Assembly: GCF_035917235.1 (NCBI RefSeq) | Contig: NZ_CP108423.1 | Location: 5,919,501-5,983,500 of the forward strand | Reading direction: 5' to 3' | Origin: Streptomyces sp. NBC_01294 | Lineage (GTDB): Bacteria > Actinomycetota > Actinomycetes > Streptomycetales > Streptomycetaceae | DNA length: 64,000 bases | Shown: positions 10,866 through 19,427 of the stretch, one piece after another | Position numbering within the stretch: the stretch's first letter is position 1 | Layout: every line of letters begins with the position of its first letter | Made by a program: the position numbers and the translations under genes | Notes under the pieces: generated by a model | Seen by the model: the letters and a program-made list of their open reading frames with translations, nothing else | The model's database searches: none | What the model was told of the DNA's origin: nothing

Positions 10866-11306
10866 ATGGCGGAACACACCAGCTCAAGCATCACGATCGA
10901 GGCCGCGCCCGGCGACGTGATGGCCGTGATCGCCGACTTCGCCCGTTACCCCGAGTGGACCGGCGAGGTGAAGGAGGCCGAGGTCCTGGCCACCGACGCC
11001 GACGGCCGCGCCGAGAAGGTCCGGCTGCTGCTCGACGCGGGCGCGATCAAGGACGACCACACCCTCGCCTACACGTGGAAGGGTACGGACGAGGTCAGCT
11101 GGACCCTGGACAAGTCCCAGATGCTGCGCCAGCTCGACGGCTCCTACCGGCTGACCCCGGTGGACGGCGGCAAGCGCACCGAGGTCACCTACCAGCTGAC
11201 CGTGGACGTCAAGATCCCCATGCTCGGCATGATCAAGCGCAAGGCCGAGAAGGTCATCATCGACCGTGCGCTGGCGGGCCTGAAGAAGCGCGTCGAATCC
11301 GTCTGA
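10866..11306 (+). CDS. SRPBCC (START-like, polyketide cyclase/dehydrase family) protein
   Basis: 146 aa with a strong GGAGGAGCGACC upstream of the ATG. The whole length is one helix-grip domain: the N-terminal SSSITIEAAPGDVMAVIADFARYPEWTGEV is the typical SRPBCC opening with the PxW motif, and the C-terminal long helix ends in LKKRVES. Such domains hold hydrophobic ligands. In M. tuberculosis an SRPBCC gene (Rv2185c) also neighbours an ArsA-like gene and fadD15, so the pairing with the next gene is conserved. Ligand unknown. Confidence 0.85.
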   Translation: MAEHTSSSITIEAAPGDVMAVIADFARYPEWTGEVKEAEVLATDADGRAEKVRLLLDAGAIKDDHTLAYTWKGTDEVSWTLDKSQMLRQLDGSYRLTPVDGGKRTEVTYQLTVDVKIPMLGMIKRKAEKVIIDRALAGLKKRVESV

Positions 11307-11404
11307 GCCCCCGAGGGAACGGTGCGGCGCCGCTGCCGGGGCCCGCTCCGGACCCGGCTCCTCGCACGCCGGAGGGGCCCATCTGCGATCCGGAGCACCC
11401 GTAC

Positions 11405-12544
11405 ATGCACATCCTGCTGATCACCGGCCCCGGCGGGGCCGGGCGCACCACCGTGGCCGCGGCCACCGCACTCGCCGCGGCGCGCGACGGACGGCGGGTG
11501 CTGCTGGTGACCGGAGACGGTGACCCCCTCGTCCGGGAGGGCGAGCGGCTGCGGGTGGCCCGCGTCGACTCCGGCGAGGAGTTCCGCGACGAGCTCGTCG
11601 CCCTGCAGGAACGCGGATCCGCGCTGCTCGGGATGGTCGGGGCCCGGCCGCTCGGGGCCGAGGAGCTGACCGAGCTGCCCGGCGCCGAGCAGTTCGCGCT
11701 GCTGCGCGCCCTGCGGCGGGCCGCCGCCGCGCCCGCCACCGACCTCGTCGTCGTCGACATGCCCCCGCTCCACCAGACCGTGGCCACCCTCGGCCTCCCC
11801 GCCCAGCTGCGCCGCTACCTCGCCCGCCTGCTCCCCTCCGAGAGGCAGGCCGCCCGCGCCCTGCGGCCCGTCCTGGCCCAGCTGGCCGGCGTGCCCATGC
11901 CCGCGCAGTGGCTCTACGAGGCCGCCGCCCGCTGGGACGAGGAGCTCGCCGCCGTCCAGGCCGTCGTCGAGGCCGACACCACCGAGCTGCGCCTGGTCGC
12001 CGAGCCGGGCCCGGCCGCCGACGACGCCCTGCGCCCGGGACGCCTCGGGCTCGCCCTCCAGCAGCTGCCCGTCTCCGCCGTCGTCGCCAACCGGATGGTC
12101 CCGCAGGACTCCGCCGACCCCTGGCTCGCCGGGCTCGCCGCCCAGCAGGAGAAGTACGCCGCCGAGTGGGCCGGGGAGATCCCCGTGGTCCCGCTCGCCC
12201 ACCTCGGCCGGGACCCGCGCGACCAGCAGGACCTGGACCTGCTCGCCGCCACGGACGGGCTCGTGCCCGCCGCGCCCGCGCCCCGCCGGGCCTGGCCCGT
12301 CGAGGACCGGCTCGCCGAGGACGGGGTGCTCGTCTGGGTGGTGCCGCTGCCCGGCGCGCAGAAGAGCGACCTCGACCTCATCCGCCGCGGCGACGAGCTG
12401 CTGCTCACGGCCGGTCCGTACCGCAGGATCGTTCCGCTCCCCGCGGCCCTGCGCCGCTGTACCGTCTCCGGCGCCGCCCTGGCGGACGGGCGGCTGCGCA
12501 TCCGCTTCACGCCCGACCCGGGACTCTGGCCCCGCACGCGATGA
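11405..12544 (+). CDS. ArsA/GET3-like protein with an altered P-loop
   Basis: 379 aa. The start at 11405 is chosen because the P-loop follows at once. The fold is that of ArsA-type ATPases: N-terminal P-loop, VVVDMPPLHQTV in place of the DTAPTGHT switch, VVANRMVP, and a C-terminal HSP20-like domain (VWVVPLPGAQKSDLDL to the end). The P-loop reads GPGGAGRTT, so both the signature Lys and the Walker A Lys of GKGGVGKTT are replaced, by Pro and Arg. ATP turnover may be weak or lost. No arsenic genes are nearby. It lies between the SRPBCC gene and DUF5304/glkA on the same strand and is likely co-transcribed. Confidence 0.8.
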   Translation: MHILLITGPGGAGRTTVAAATALAAARDGRRVLLVTGDGDPLVREGERLRVARVDSGEEFRDELVALQERGSALLGMVGARPLGAEELTELPGAEQFALLRALRRAAAAPATDLVVVDMPPLHQTVATLGLPAQLRRYLARLLPSERQAARALRPVLAQLAGVPMPAQWLYEAAARWDEELAAVQAVVEADTTELRLVAEPGPAADDALRPGRLGLALQQLPVSAVVANRMVPQDSADPWLAGLAAQQEKYAAEWAGEIPVVPLAHLGRDPRDQQDLDLLAATDGLVPAAPAPRRAWPVEDRLAEDGVLVWVVPLPGAQKSDLDLIRRGDELLLTAGPYRRIVPLPAALRRCTVSGAALADGRLRIRFTPDPGLWPRTR

Positions 12545-12620
12545 ACCGCGTACCCCCGTTCGGGTACCGTCGAAGGTAGCCCGTACCGCACGCACAGCAG
12601 CTGCCGCAGGAGAGTCCGCC

Positions 12621-13085
12621 ATGAGCGAGGCCACCGACCGCCCCACCGACGACGACGCCTGGGCCAAGGCCTGCGCCGAGGACCTCGCCGCGGAGAAGGA
12701 GCGCCTGCGCGGACAGGGGCAGGCGGGCGCCGGATCCACCGGGACCCCCGCCGAAGAGCTGTTCAAGCTCTTCGAGGCCGTCGCCGACAAGGTCTCCGGG
12801 ATGAACAACCCGCTGTTCGGCGCCGCCGCCCAAGGCGCGGTGCGCCAGATCGTGGATCAGGCCAAAACCGCCGCCAAGCCCGTCATCGAGCGCAACCCCG
12901 AGGTCTTCGACCACCTCGCGGCCGCGGGCTCCGAGCTGCTCGCCGCCTACCGCTCCGCCGTCGAGGGCCACGAGCGCCGCTGGACGCGGGGCGACACCCC
13001 CGGTCCCCGGGAGGCGTCCCACGACCACGACCCCCGCGACGACGGCCCCGATGCGGGCCCGACCGAGCGGATCGATCTCGACTGA
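12621..13085 (+). CDS. DUF5304 protein, the gene upstream of glkA (SCO2127-like)
   Basis: 154 aa, ATG start with AGGAGAG 9 nt before it. It is a charged, mostly helical soluble protein with no signal or membrane segment: an acidic N-terminus (TDDDAWAKACAEDLAAEKERLR), a central helical stretch, and a disordered His/Asp-rich tail. From memory, the S. coelicolor orthologue SCO2127 next to glkA has been linked to glucose repression and to an interaction with the oligopeptide-binding protein BldKB. That role is carried over by position and similarity, not proven here. 61 bp separate it from glkA. Confidence 0.75.
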   Translation: MSEATDRPTDDDAWAKACAEDLAAEKERLRGQGQAGAGSTGTPAEELFKLFEAVADKVSGMNNPLFGAAAQGAVRQIVDQAKTAAKPVIERNPEVFDHLAAAGSELLAAYRSAVEGHERRWTRGDTPGPREASHDHDPRDDGPDAGPTERIDLD

Positions 13086-13146
13086 ACCTTCGGCACCCTC
13101 GGGTACCGTGGGCCCTGGCGGGGTTTGACCGGAAACCGAGGGACTA

Positions 13147-14088
13147 ATGGGACTCACCATCGGCGTCGACATCGGCGGCACGAAGATCGCGGCTGGCGTG
13201 GTCGACGAAGAGGGCACGATCCTTGAGACGTACAAGGTGCCCACCCCGCCGACCGCGGACGGAGTGACGGAGGCCATCTGCGCCGCCGTTTCCGAGGTCA
13301 GCAGCAACCACACCATCGACGCCGTCGGCATCGGCGCCGCCGGGTACGTGGACGACAAGCGCGCGACCGTGCTCTTCGCGCCGAACATCAACTGGCGCCA
13401 CGAGCCCCTCAAGGACAAGGTCGAGCAGCGCATCGGCCTGCCCGTGGTCGTCGAGAACGACGCGAACTGCGCGGCCTGGGGCGAGTACCGCTTCGGCGCC
13501 GGCCAGGGCCACGAGGACGTCATCTGCATCACGCTCGGCACCGGCCTGGGCGGCGGCATCATCATCGGCAACAAGCTGCGGCGCGGACGCTTCGGCGTCG
13601 CCGCCGAGTTCGGGCACATCCGGGTCGTCCCCGACGGTCTGCTGTGCGGCTGCGGCAGCCAGGGCTGCTGGGAGCAGTACGCCTCCGGACGCGCGCTCGT
13701 GCGCTACGCGAAGCAGCGCGCCAACGCCACCCCCGAGCACGCGGCGATCCTGCTCGCGCTCGGCGACGGCACCGCCGAGGGCATCGAGGGCAAGCACATC
13801 AGCGCGGCCGCCCGCCAGGGCGACCTGGTGGCCATCGACGCCTTCCGCGAGCTGGCCCGCTGGGCCGGCGCCGGCCTGGCCGACCTGGCGTCCCTCTTCG
13901 ACCCGTCGGCCTTCATCGTCGGCGGCGGCGTCTCCGACGAGGGCGACCTCGTCCTCGACCCGATCCGCAAGTCCTTCAAGCGCTGGCTGGTCGGCGGCGC
14001 CTGGCGTCCGCACGCGCAGGTGCTCGCCGCGCAGCTCGGAGGCAAGGCCGGACTCGTTGGCGCGGCCGACCTGGCCCGCCAGGGCTGA
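13147..14088 (+). CDS. glkA: ROK-family glucokinase GlkA
   Basis: 313 aa, close to the ~317 aa usual for Streptomyces GlkA. GVDIGGTKIAAGVV is the phosphate-binding start, ENDANCAAWGE contains the catalytic Asp, and the ROK zinc motif follows as GHIRVV then CGCGSQGCWEQ with His and three Cys ligands. The enzyme phosphorylates glucose with ATP to glucose 6-phosphate in the cytoplasm. In Streptomyces it also has a regulatory part in carbon catabolite repression. GAGGGA lies 7 nt upstream of the ATG. The order DUF5304-glkA is conserved in the genus. Confidence 0.95.
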   Translation: MGLTIGVDIGGTKIAAGVVDEEGTILETYKVPTPPTADGVTEAICAAVSEVSSNHTIDAVGIGAAGYVDDKRATVLFAPNINWRHEPLKDKVEQRIGLPVVVENDANCAAWGEYRFGAGQGHEDVICITLGTGLGGGIIIGNKLRRGRFGVAAEFGHIRVVPDGLLCGCGSQGCWEQYASGRALVRYAKQRANATPEHAAILLALGDGTAEGIEGKHISAAARQGDLVAIDAFRELARWAGAGLADLASLFDPSAFIVGGGVSDEGDLVLDPIRKSFKRWLVGGAWRPHAQVLAAQLGGKAGLVGAADLARQG

Positions 14089-14158
14089 CCCCCGTTCCAC
14101 CCGGACCGCCCGCCGCGCCCCTTGGGGGAGCGGCGGGCGTCTGCGTATCTTGCGGGAC

Positions 14159-14908
14159 ATGGAGCAGCTGCCGAAGTCTCGTACGGAGCCCGACGGTTCT
14201 GCCGTGATCCGGGTCCTCAGCTACAACATCCGCTCCCTGCGCGACGACGAGGAGGCGCTGGCCCGGGTCATCCGGGCCTGCGAGCCGGACCTGGTCTTCG
14301 TCCAGGAGGCGCCGCGGTTCTTCCGGTGGCGAAAGCACGCGGCGCGGCTGGCCGCGAAGTGCGACCTGGTGGTGCTGGGCGGGGGAGCGACGGCGGCCGG
14401 GCCGCTGCTGCTGTGCTCGCTACGGGTCTTCGCGGAGCGGACGCAGGACGTCCTGCTGCCGCGCACGGCCGGGCTGCACCGGAGGGGCTTCGCCACGGCG
14501 GTGGTCCGGATCGGCGGCGTGCGGGTCGGCCTGGTCAGCGCCCACCTGTCGCTGGACCGGACGGAGCGCCTGGCCCAGGCGGGGATGCTGCTGGACCGGG
14601 TGGCCGGGATGGAGGTGCCCTACGCGATCGCCGCGGGCGACGTGAACGAGACTCCGGGCGGGGCGGCCTTCGGGCGGCTGGCGCAGGCCTTGCAGGACTG
14701 CTGGACGCGGTCGCCCTGGGGCGGGGAGCACACCTTTCCGGCGTCGGCGCCGGACCGTCGGATCGACGCGGTCTTCGCGAGTGCGGGGGTGGAGGTGCTG
14801 GCGTGCGGTGTCCCGGCGGGGCTGGCGGGGGTCTCGTCCACCGACCTGCGGTCGGCGACGGACCACCTGCCGGTCCTGGCAACCCTCCGCCTCCCGGCTG
14901 CGCCGTAG
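14159..14908 (+). CDS. Endonuclease/exonuclease/phosphatase (EEP) family protein
   Basis: 249 aa. The EEP fold shows LSYNIRSL (first Asn), LVFVQEAP (metal-binding Glu), SAHLSLD, AAGDVNETP (Asp and Asn) and the final ATDHLPVLA with catalytic Asp-His. No signal peptide is seen, so a cytoplasmic role in nucleic acid or phosphoester cleavage is likely; substrate not predictable. TATCTT at 14146-14151 lies 7 nt before the ATG, with TTGGGG 18 bp further up, a good case for a leaderless transcript. A long perfect hairpin follows the stop codon. Confidence 0.82.
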   Translation: MEQLPKSRTEPDGSAVIRVLSYNIRSLRDDEEALARVIRACEPDLVFVQEAPRFFRWRKHAARLAAKCDLVVLGGGATAAGPLLLCSLRVFAERTQDVLLPRTAGLHRRGFATAVVRIGGVRVGLVSAHLSLDRTERLAQAGMLLDRVAGMEVPYAIAAGDVNETPGGAAFGRLAQALQDCWTRSPWGGEHTFPASAPDRRIDAVFASAGVEVLACGVPAGLAGVSSTDLRSATDHLPVLATLRLPAAP

Positions 14909-14923
14909 CTCGGGGGTCCGGAC

Positions 14924-14984
14924 CCCCGCGCCTCAAACGCCGGCGGGGCTGAAATACAGCCCCGCCGGCGTTTGAGGCGCGGGG
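14924..14984. repeat. Family A repeat as a perfect 28-bp inverted repeat between convergent genes
   Basis: Two core copies (14930-14944 reversed, 14964-14978 forward) form 28-bp perfect arms, 14924-14951 and 14957-14984, with the 5-nt loop AAATA. GTCTGGGGCGGAGCCCC follows as a second hairpin. It lies between two convergent genes and is well placed to stop transcription from both sides. Confidence 0.88.
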
Positions 14985-15023
14985 TCTGGGGCGGAGCCCC
15001 AGGGGGCTGGGCGGAGGCCGGGC

Positions 15024-15632
15024 CTAGACCACCGCGCCGCGGCCCGGGTCGTCGTCGTCCTCGTCGTCGTGCTGCATGCGTGCGACCAGCGTCGCGAAAC
15101 CGCCCAGGAACCCGCCGATGCCCAGCGTCGTCAGCCACCAGGTCATGTCCCACCGCAGCAGCACCGCCAGCAACAGCAGCACCGGCCCGCCGACCACCGC
15201 GAGCCACGCGAACTTCGTCGTCGTGTCCGCCTGCGGCAGCTCCGGCTCCGGCTGGACGAAGTGACCCTCCTCCGCCGGAGTCAGGTCGTCTTCCTTCGGC
15301 TCCGCCAGCGAGTGGTCCCGCGGGCCCGCCATGCCCACGCCCGGGGCGAAGACCACCGAGCTGCCCAGCGCCGGCGCCGGCGCCGCGGCAGGCGGCTCGG
15401 GCTCGGCCTCGGGCGCGGGCTTGGGCCCGGCGTCCTTCTTCGGGCGCGGCTCCGGTTCCGGCGGCAGCGGCTTGACGTCCTCCTCCGGCAGGAGGAGGTT
15501 CTCGATCGGCTTGAACGGCCGGGCCCCCGGCGGGTCCGGCGGCTCCTGCCCGTACCCGGCGACGATCGCCGCCCACGCCGCTTCCTCGTCCAGCGGCGGG
15601 ACGCCGCCCGACTGCTCCTCGTGCTCAGCCAC
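15024..15632 (-). CDS. Streptomyces membrane protein with long Pro/Glu-rich N-terminal domain (function unknown)
   Basis: 202 aa from the GTG at 15632, which overlaps the stop of the upstream esterase gene (GTGGCTGA), so the two are translationally coupled; GGAGG lies just upstream. Residues 1-130 are disordered, rich in Pro, Glu and Ala. Two membrane segments follow (WLAVVGGPVLLLLAVLLRW and WLTTLGIGGFLGGFATLV), then a short acidic tail DDEDDDD. No known domain recognised. Coupling to an esterase suggests a joint role at the membrane. Confidence 0.75.
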   Translation of the reverse strand: MAEHEEQSGGVPPLDEEAAWAAIVAGYGQEPPDPPGARPFKPIENLLLPEEDVKPLPPEPEPRPKKDAGPKPAPEAEPEPPAAAPAPALGSSVVFAPGVGMAGPRDHSLAEPKEDDLTPAEEGHFVQPEPELPQADTTTKFAWLAVVGGPVLLLLAVLLRWDMTWWLTTLGIGGFLGGFATLVARMQHDDEDDDDPGRGAVV

Positions 15633-16422
15633 CGGCCTCCGCCCCCTCCCTGCCCACGCTCTCCGCCAGTCGGCCGACGAACGCATAACTGTCCGCGAAG
15701 ATCCGCTCCGCATCATGGTCCAACGTCGCGACGTGGTAGCTCTGTTCCAGCAGGGTCTCGGTGACGTCCGTCGACGAGACCCGGGCCAGCACCCGCGCCG
15801 AGTCGACGGGCGGTACGACGTGGTCCTGCGGGCTGTGCAGCAGCAGCAGCGGCTGCGTGACCTGCGGCAGCTCGGCGTCCACCAGCTGCAGGAACTTCCG
15901 CAGCGAGTGCGCGGCGCGGGTCGGGACCCGGTCGTAGCCGACCTCCTCCGAGCCCGGCTTCGCGATGTCGCTGGCGATCCCGGGGGTGGAGCGGATGAAG
16001 TGCTGGGCCACCGGGAGGGCGAAGGCCAGCGGGTCGTGGACCTTGTTGGCCGGGTTGACGAGCACGATGCCGCTGATCGCGTCCCCGTGCCTGGCCGCCA
16101 GCCGCAGGGTCAGCGCGCCGCCCATAGACAGCCCGAAGACGAACACCTGCTCGCACCGGTCGAGCAGTTCCCGCAGGGCGCGGTCCACCTCGGCGTACCA
16201 GTCCTGCCAGCCCGTGAGCTGCATGTCCTGCCAGCGCGTCCCGTGTCCGGGCAGCAGCGGCAGCGACACCGTCAGGCCCCGCCCGGCGAGATACTCGGCC
16301 CAGGGACGCAGCGACTGCGGGGAACCGGTGAAGCCGTGGCAGAGGAGGACGCCGACCTCTCCGCCCTCGTGGCGGAACGGCTCGGCTCCAGGGAGGACGG
16401 GCACCAGGGTCTCCTTGGTCAT
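15625..16422 (-). CDS. Alpha/beta hydrolase, carboxylesterase/monoacylglycerol-lipase type
   Basis: 265 aa. VLLCHGFTGSP is the oxyanion-hole loop, FGLSMGGAL the nucleophile elbow with Ser, HSPQDHVVPP carries the acid Asp and SYHVATLDHD the His, so the triad is complete. LLPGHGTRWQDM matches the Est30/monoacylglycerol lipase group. No signal peptide, hence cytoplasmic. It is the first gene of a two-gene operon with the membrane protein downstream and is divergent from the PlsC-like gene, which fits a role in lipid turnover. Confidence 0.85.
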   Translation of the reverse strand: MTKETLVPVLPGAEPFRHEGGEVGVLLCHGFTGSPQSLRPWAEYLAGRGLTVSLPLLPGHGTRWQDMQLTGWQDWYAEVDRALRELLDRCEQVFVFGLSMGGALTLRLAARHGDAISGIVLVNPANKVHDPLAFALPVAQHFIRSTPGIASDIAKPGSEEVGYDRVPTRAAHSLRKFLQLVDAELPQVTQPLLLLHSPQDHVVPPVDSARVLARVSSTDVTETLLEQSYHVATLDHDAERIFADSYAFVGRLAESVGREGAEAGG

Positions 16423-16559
16423 GAGGTACGTCGGGTGGGTGCGTTGCTCTGTGTGACTTCACCGTACGCGACCGGGGTGGCACCGGCCAGGGTCGTCGGG
16501 CGCCTGCCGGTGTAGGCACGGGATATGGTCTGTTCGACAGACACAGGAAGGCTTTCGAG

Positions 16560-17324
16560 TTGATCTACGGCGCAATGAAGTTCTCCATCGGCGGTTCACT
16601 GAAACTCGCTTTCAGGCCGTGGGTGGAGGGCCTCGAGAACATTCCCGCGGAGGGGCCGGCGATCCTCGCGAGCAACCACCTGTCCTTCTCCGACTCCTTC
16701 TTCCTGCCGGCGGTGCTGGACCGGAAGGTCACCTTCATCGCGAAGGCGGAGTACTTCACCTCCCCGGGCGTCAAGGGCAAGCTGACGGCCGCCTTCTTCA
16801 AGGGCGTCGGCCAGCTCCCGGTGGACCGCTCCGGTGCCCGCGGGGCCGGCGAGGCCGCGATCAAGAGCGGCATCGACGTCATCGAGCGCGGGGAGCTGTT
16901 CGGTATCTACCCCGAGGGGACGCGTTCACCCGACGGGCGCCTCTACCGCGGCAAGCCCGGCGGGCTGGCCCGGGTGGCATTGGCCACCGGTGCGCCCGTG
17001 ATCCCCGTGGCGATGATCGACACGGAGAAGATCCAGCCGCCCGGCAAGGTGGTCCCCAAGCTGATGCGCCCCGGCATCCGGATCGGCAAGCCGCTCGACT
17101 TCAGCCGCTACCACGGCATGGACAGCGACCGCTTCATCCTCCGCTCGGTGACCGACGAGGTCATGTACGAGATCATGAAGCTGTCGGGCCAGGAGTACGT
17201 CGACATCTACGCGACGGCCGCCAAGCGCCAGATCGCCGACGCGGAGAAGGCCGCCAAGGCCGACAAGGCGGAGAAGGCGGAGAAGGACGACAAGGACGAC
17301 AAGGGCGACGGCAAGCCGGAGTAG
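16560..17324 (+). CDS. 1-acyl-glycerol-3-phosphate acyltransferase (PlsC-like)
   Basis: 254 aa from the TTG at 16560 (AGGAAGG 10 nt upstream); an ATG at 16575 is the alternative. The acyltransferase blocks are NHLSFSD (HX4D), GVGQLPVDR, YPEGTRSPDG and a Pro block in PVIPVAM. It would acylate lysophosphatidic acid from acyl-ACP or acyl-CoA at the inner membrane face. The last ~30 residues are a Lys/Asp repeat tail (AEKAEKDDKDDKGDGK), a low-complexity extension not needed for catalysis. In M. tuberculosis an acyltransferase of this type (Rv2182c) has the same neighbourhood. Confidence 0.88.
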   Translation: MIYGAMKFSIGGSLKLAFRPWVEGLENIPAEGPAILASNHLSFSDSFFLPAVLDRKVTFIAKAEYFTSPGVKGKLTAAFFKGVGQLPVDRSGARGAGEAAIKSGIDVIERGELFGIYPEGTRSPDGRLYRGKPGGLARVALATGAPVIPVAMIDTEKIQPPGKVVPKLMRPGIRIGKPLDFSRYHGMDSDRFILRSVTDEVMYEIMKLSGQEYVDIYATAAKRQIADAEKAAKADKAEKAEKDDKDDKGDGKPE

Positions 17325-17349
17325 CGGCGAGCGGTACGGCCCGCGGGGG

Positions 17350-18576
17350 GTGGGGGAGATGGCGAAACGCGAACGCGTCGTACGCATGTCGGTCGAGCAG
17401 CCGCTGTGGCGTGCCCTGACCGCCTACCGACTGCTGACCATGGTCTACGCGGCGCTGCTGTTCGCCGCCGCGCACAAGGAGTTCCCACGCCCCGGGGTCG
17501 CGGTCGGCTACCTCGCCTTCCTCGCCGTCTGGACCCTCGCCACCTCCCGCAAGGTGGCGAACGCCGCCAGCTGCACCAAGGGTTTCCTCGTCGCCGACCT
17601 CACCGTCGCGATCGTGGGCATCGTGCTCACACCGGTCGCCGACACCCAGGCGCGGATCGCCGAGGGCGGCAGCACCCTCCCCACCATCTGGACGGCGGGC
17701 GCGGTCCTCGCCTTCGCCATCAAGGGCGGCTGGCGCTGGGCCTGCTTCGCCTCCACCATCGTGGCCGCTGCCAACCTGGCCATACACACCGGCCAGCCCA
17801 CCCGGGACACCCTGCACAACGTCCTGCTCGTCTGGGTCGCCTCCGTGGCCATCGGCTACGTGGTCGAGGTCGCCCGGGCCAGTGAGAACACCCTCGCCCG
17901 TGCCCTGGAGATCGAGGCGGCCACCCGCGAGCGCGAGCGCCTCGCCCGCGACATCCACGACGGGGTCCTCCAGGTCCTCGCCATGGTCCAGCGGCGCGGC
18001 ACCGAACTGGGCGGCGAGGCCGAGGAGCTCGGCCGGATGGCGGGGGAACAGGAGGTGGCGCTGCGCACGCTGGTCTCCTCCGGGCTGGTGCAGCCCTCCC
18101 GGGTCTCCCGCGACGAGTCGCGCGGCGCGCTGGTGGACTCGTACGAGGTGGAGGAGCCGGGCGCCGCCGACGCCGAGCTGGACCTGCGCACGCTCCTCGC
18201 CCCGCACGCCGGGTCCCGGGTGAGCTTCGCCGAGCCGGGCACCCCGGTGCCGCTGCCGGCACCCGCGGCGAAGGAGCTGGCCGCGGCGGTCGGCGCCGCC
18301 CTGGACAACGTGCGCAAGCACGCCGGGGACGGGGCCAGGGCCTGGATCCTGGTCGAGGACTGGGGCGACGAGGTGATCGTGACCGTCAGGGACGACGGCC
18401 CCGGCATTGCGGCGGGCCGGCTCGACCAGGCGGAGGGCGAGGGCCGGATGGGGGTGGCCCTGTCCATCCGCGGCAGGCTGCGCGACCTCGGCGGCAGCGC
18501 CGATCTGGTGTCCGTACCCGGGCAGGGCACCGAAGTGGAACTGAAGGTACCCAGGGGCAGGACGGACAAGAAGTGA
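17350..18576 (+). CDS. macS: Sensor histidine kinase MacS
   Basis: 408 aa from GTG 17350; ATG 17359 is an equally possible start and neither has a well-spaced ribosome site. Several membrane segments occupy residues ~20-175. The phosphoacceptor His203 lies in RLARDIHDGVLQ, the HisKA_3 type found with NarL regulators, and DNVRKHAG (N box) and DDGPGIA (G box) form the ATPase part. The pair corresponds to MacRS (SCO2121/SCO2120), described in S. coelicolor as affecting actinorhodin production and morphology. The gene overlaps macR by 4 bp (GTGA). Confidence 0.85.
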   Translation: MGEMAKRERVVRMSVEQPLWRALTAYRLLTMVYAALLFAAAHKEFPRPGVAVGYLAFLAVWTLATSRKVANAASCTKGFLVADLTVAIVGIVLTPVADTQARIAEGGSTLPTIWTAGAVLAFAIKGGWRWACFASTIVAAANLAIHTGQPTRDTLHNVLLVWVASVAIGYVVEVARASENTLARALEIEAATRERERLARDIHDGVLQVLAMVQRRGTELGGEAEELGRMAGEQEVALRTLVSSGLVQPSRVSRDESRGALVDSYEVEEPGAADAELDLRTLLAPHAGSRVSFAEPGTPVPLPAPAAKELAAAVGAALDNVRKHAGDGARAWILVEDWGDEVIVTVRDDGPGIAAGRLDQAEGEGRMGVALSIRGRLRDLGGSADLVSVPGQGTEVELKVPRGRTDKK

Positions 18577-19271
18577 GCGAGCGCACCGACGTGAACCAGC
18601 CGCACGAGCTGAACGAGATCAGGGTGATGGTCGTCGACGACCACCCGATGTGGCGGGACGCGGTCGCCCGCGACCTGGCCGCCGCGGGCTTCGACGTCGT
18701 GGCCACCGCCGGCGACGGCCCCGAGGCGGTCCGCCGGGCCCGCGCCGTCACCCCCGACGTCCTGGTCCTCGACCTCAACCTGCCCAACATGCCGGGGGTG
18801 CAGGTCTGCAAGGAGCTGGTCGGCGCCAACCCGGCGCTGCGGGTCCTGGTCCTGTCGGCCAGCGGCGAGCACGCGGACGTCCTGGAGGCGGTGAAGTCCG
18901 GTGCGACCGGCTACCTGCTGAAGTCCGCCGGCGCCCAGGAGCTGATCGACGCGGTCCGCCGCACCGCGGCCGGCGACCCGGTCTTCACCCCGGGCCTGGC
19001 CGGGCTGGTGCTCGGCGAGTACCGGCGGCTGGCCACCGACCCGGCGCCGACCGCCTCCGACGAGCCGAAGGTGCCGCAGCTGACCGACCGGGAGACCGAG
19101 GTGCTGCGGCTGGTGGCCAAGGGGCTGTCGTACAAGCAGATCGCGGAGCGCCTGGTCATCTCCCACCGCACGGTGCAGAACCACGTCCAGAACACCCTGG
19201 GCAAGCTGCAGCTGCACAACCGGGTGGAGCTCGTCCGGTACGCGATAGAGCGGGGCCTCGACGACGCGTAG
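18573..19271 (+). CDS. macR: NarL/FixJ-family response regulator MacR
   Basis: 232 aa. The receiver domain has the acidic pair in VVDDHP, the phosphoacceptor Asp67 in LVLDLNLPN and the conserved Lys in GYLLKSAG. A LuxR-type helix-turn-helix fills the C-terminus (TDRETEVLRLVAKG, recognition helix near SHRTVQNHVQ). Its start overlaps the macS stop, so the two are made together. The reported MacR site is, from memory, a palindrome of TGAGTAC and GTACTCA; a partial match lies at 46052-46067. Confidence 0.88.
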   Translation: MSERTDVNQPHELNEIRVMVVDDHPMWRDAVARDLAAAGFDVVATAGDGPEAVRRARAVTPDVLVLDLNLPNMPGVQVCKELVGANPALRVLVLSASGEHADVLEAVKSGATGYLLKSAGAQELIDAVRRTAAGDPVFTPGLAGLVLGEYRRLATDPAPTASDEPKVPQLTDRETEVLRLVAKGLSYKQIAERLVISHRTVQNHVQNTLGKLQLHNRVELVRYAIERGLDDA

Positions 19272-19374
19272 TGACGGCCCACCGGGCCGCCGTCGATCGT
19301 ACTTTCGCCTCGTCCGAGTGAACGCGTGTACGCAACGCCCCGCGATTCCACCGGAATTGCACTCTCCAGCACCC

Positions 19375-19402
19375 TTGTTGTGACCTGGGTCACCACTAGC
19401 GT
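19375..19402 (+). promoter_or_regulatory. pfkA promoter with an embedded Crp-type box
   Basis: TTGTTG (19375-19380) and TAGCGT (19397-19402) are 16 bp apart. Within the spacer, TGTGACCTGGGTCACC at 19379-19394 is a dyad that fits the Streptomyces Crp pattern GTG-N6-GNCAC exactly. A protein bound here would block the polymerase, so repression is more likely than activation. Confidence 0.6.
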
Positions 19403-19427
19403 GGCCGTTATGGCGAAGGGAGATGCA

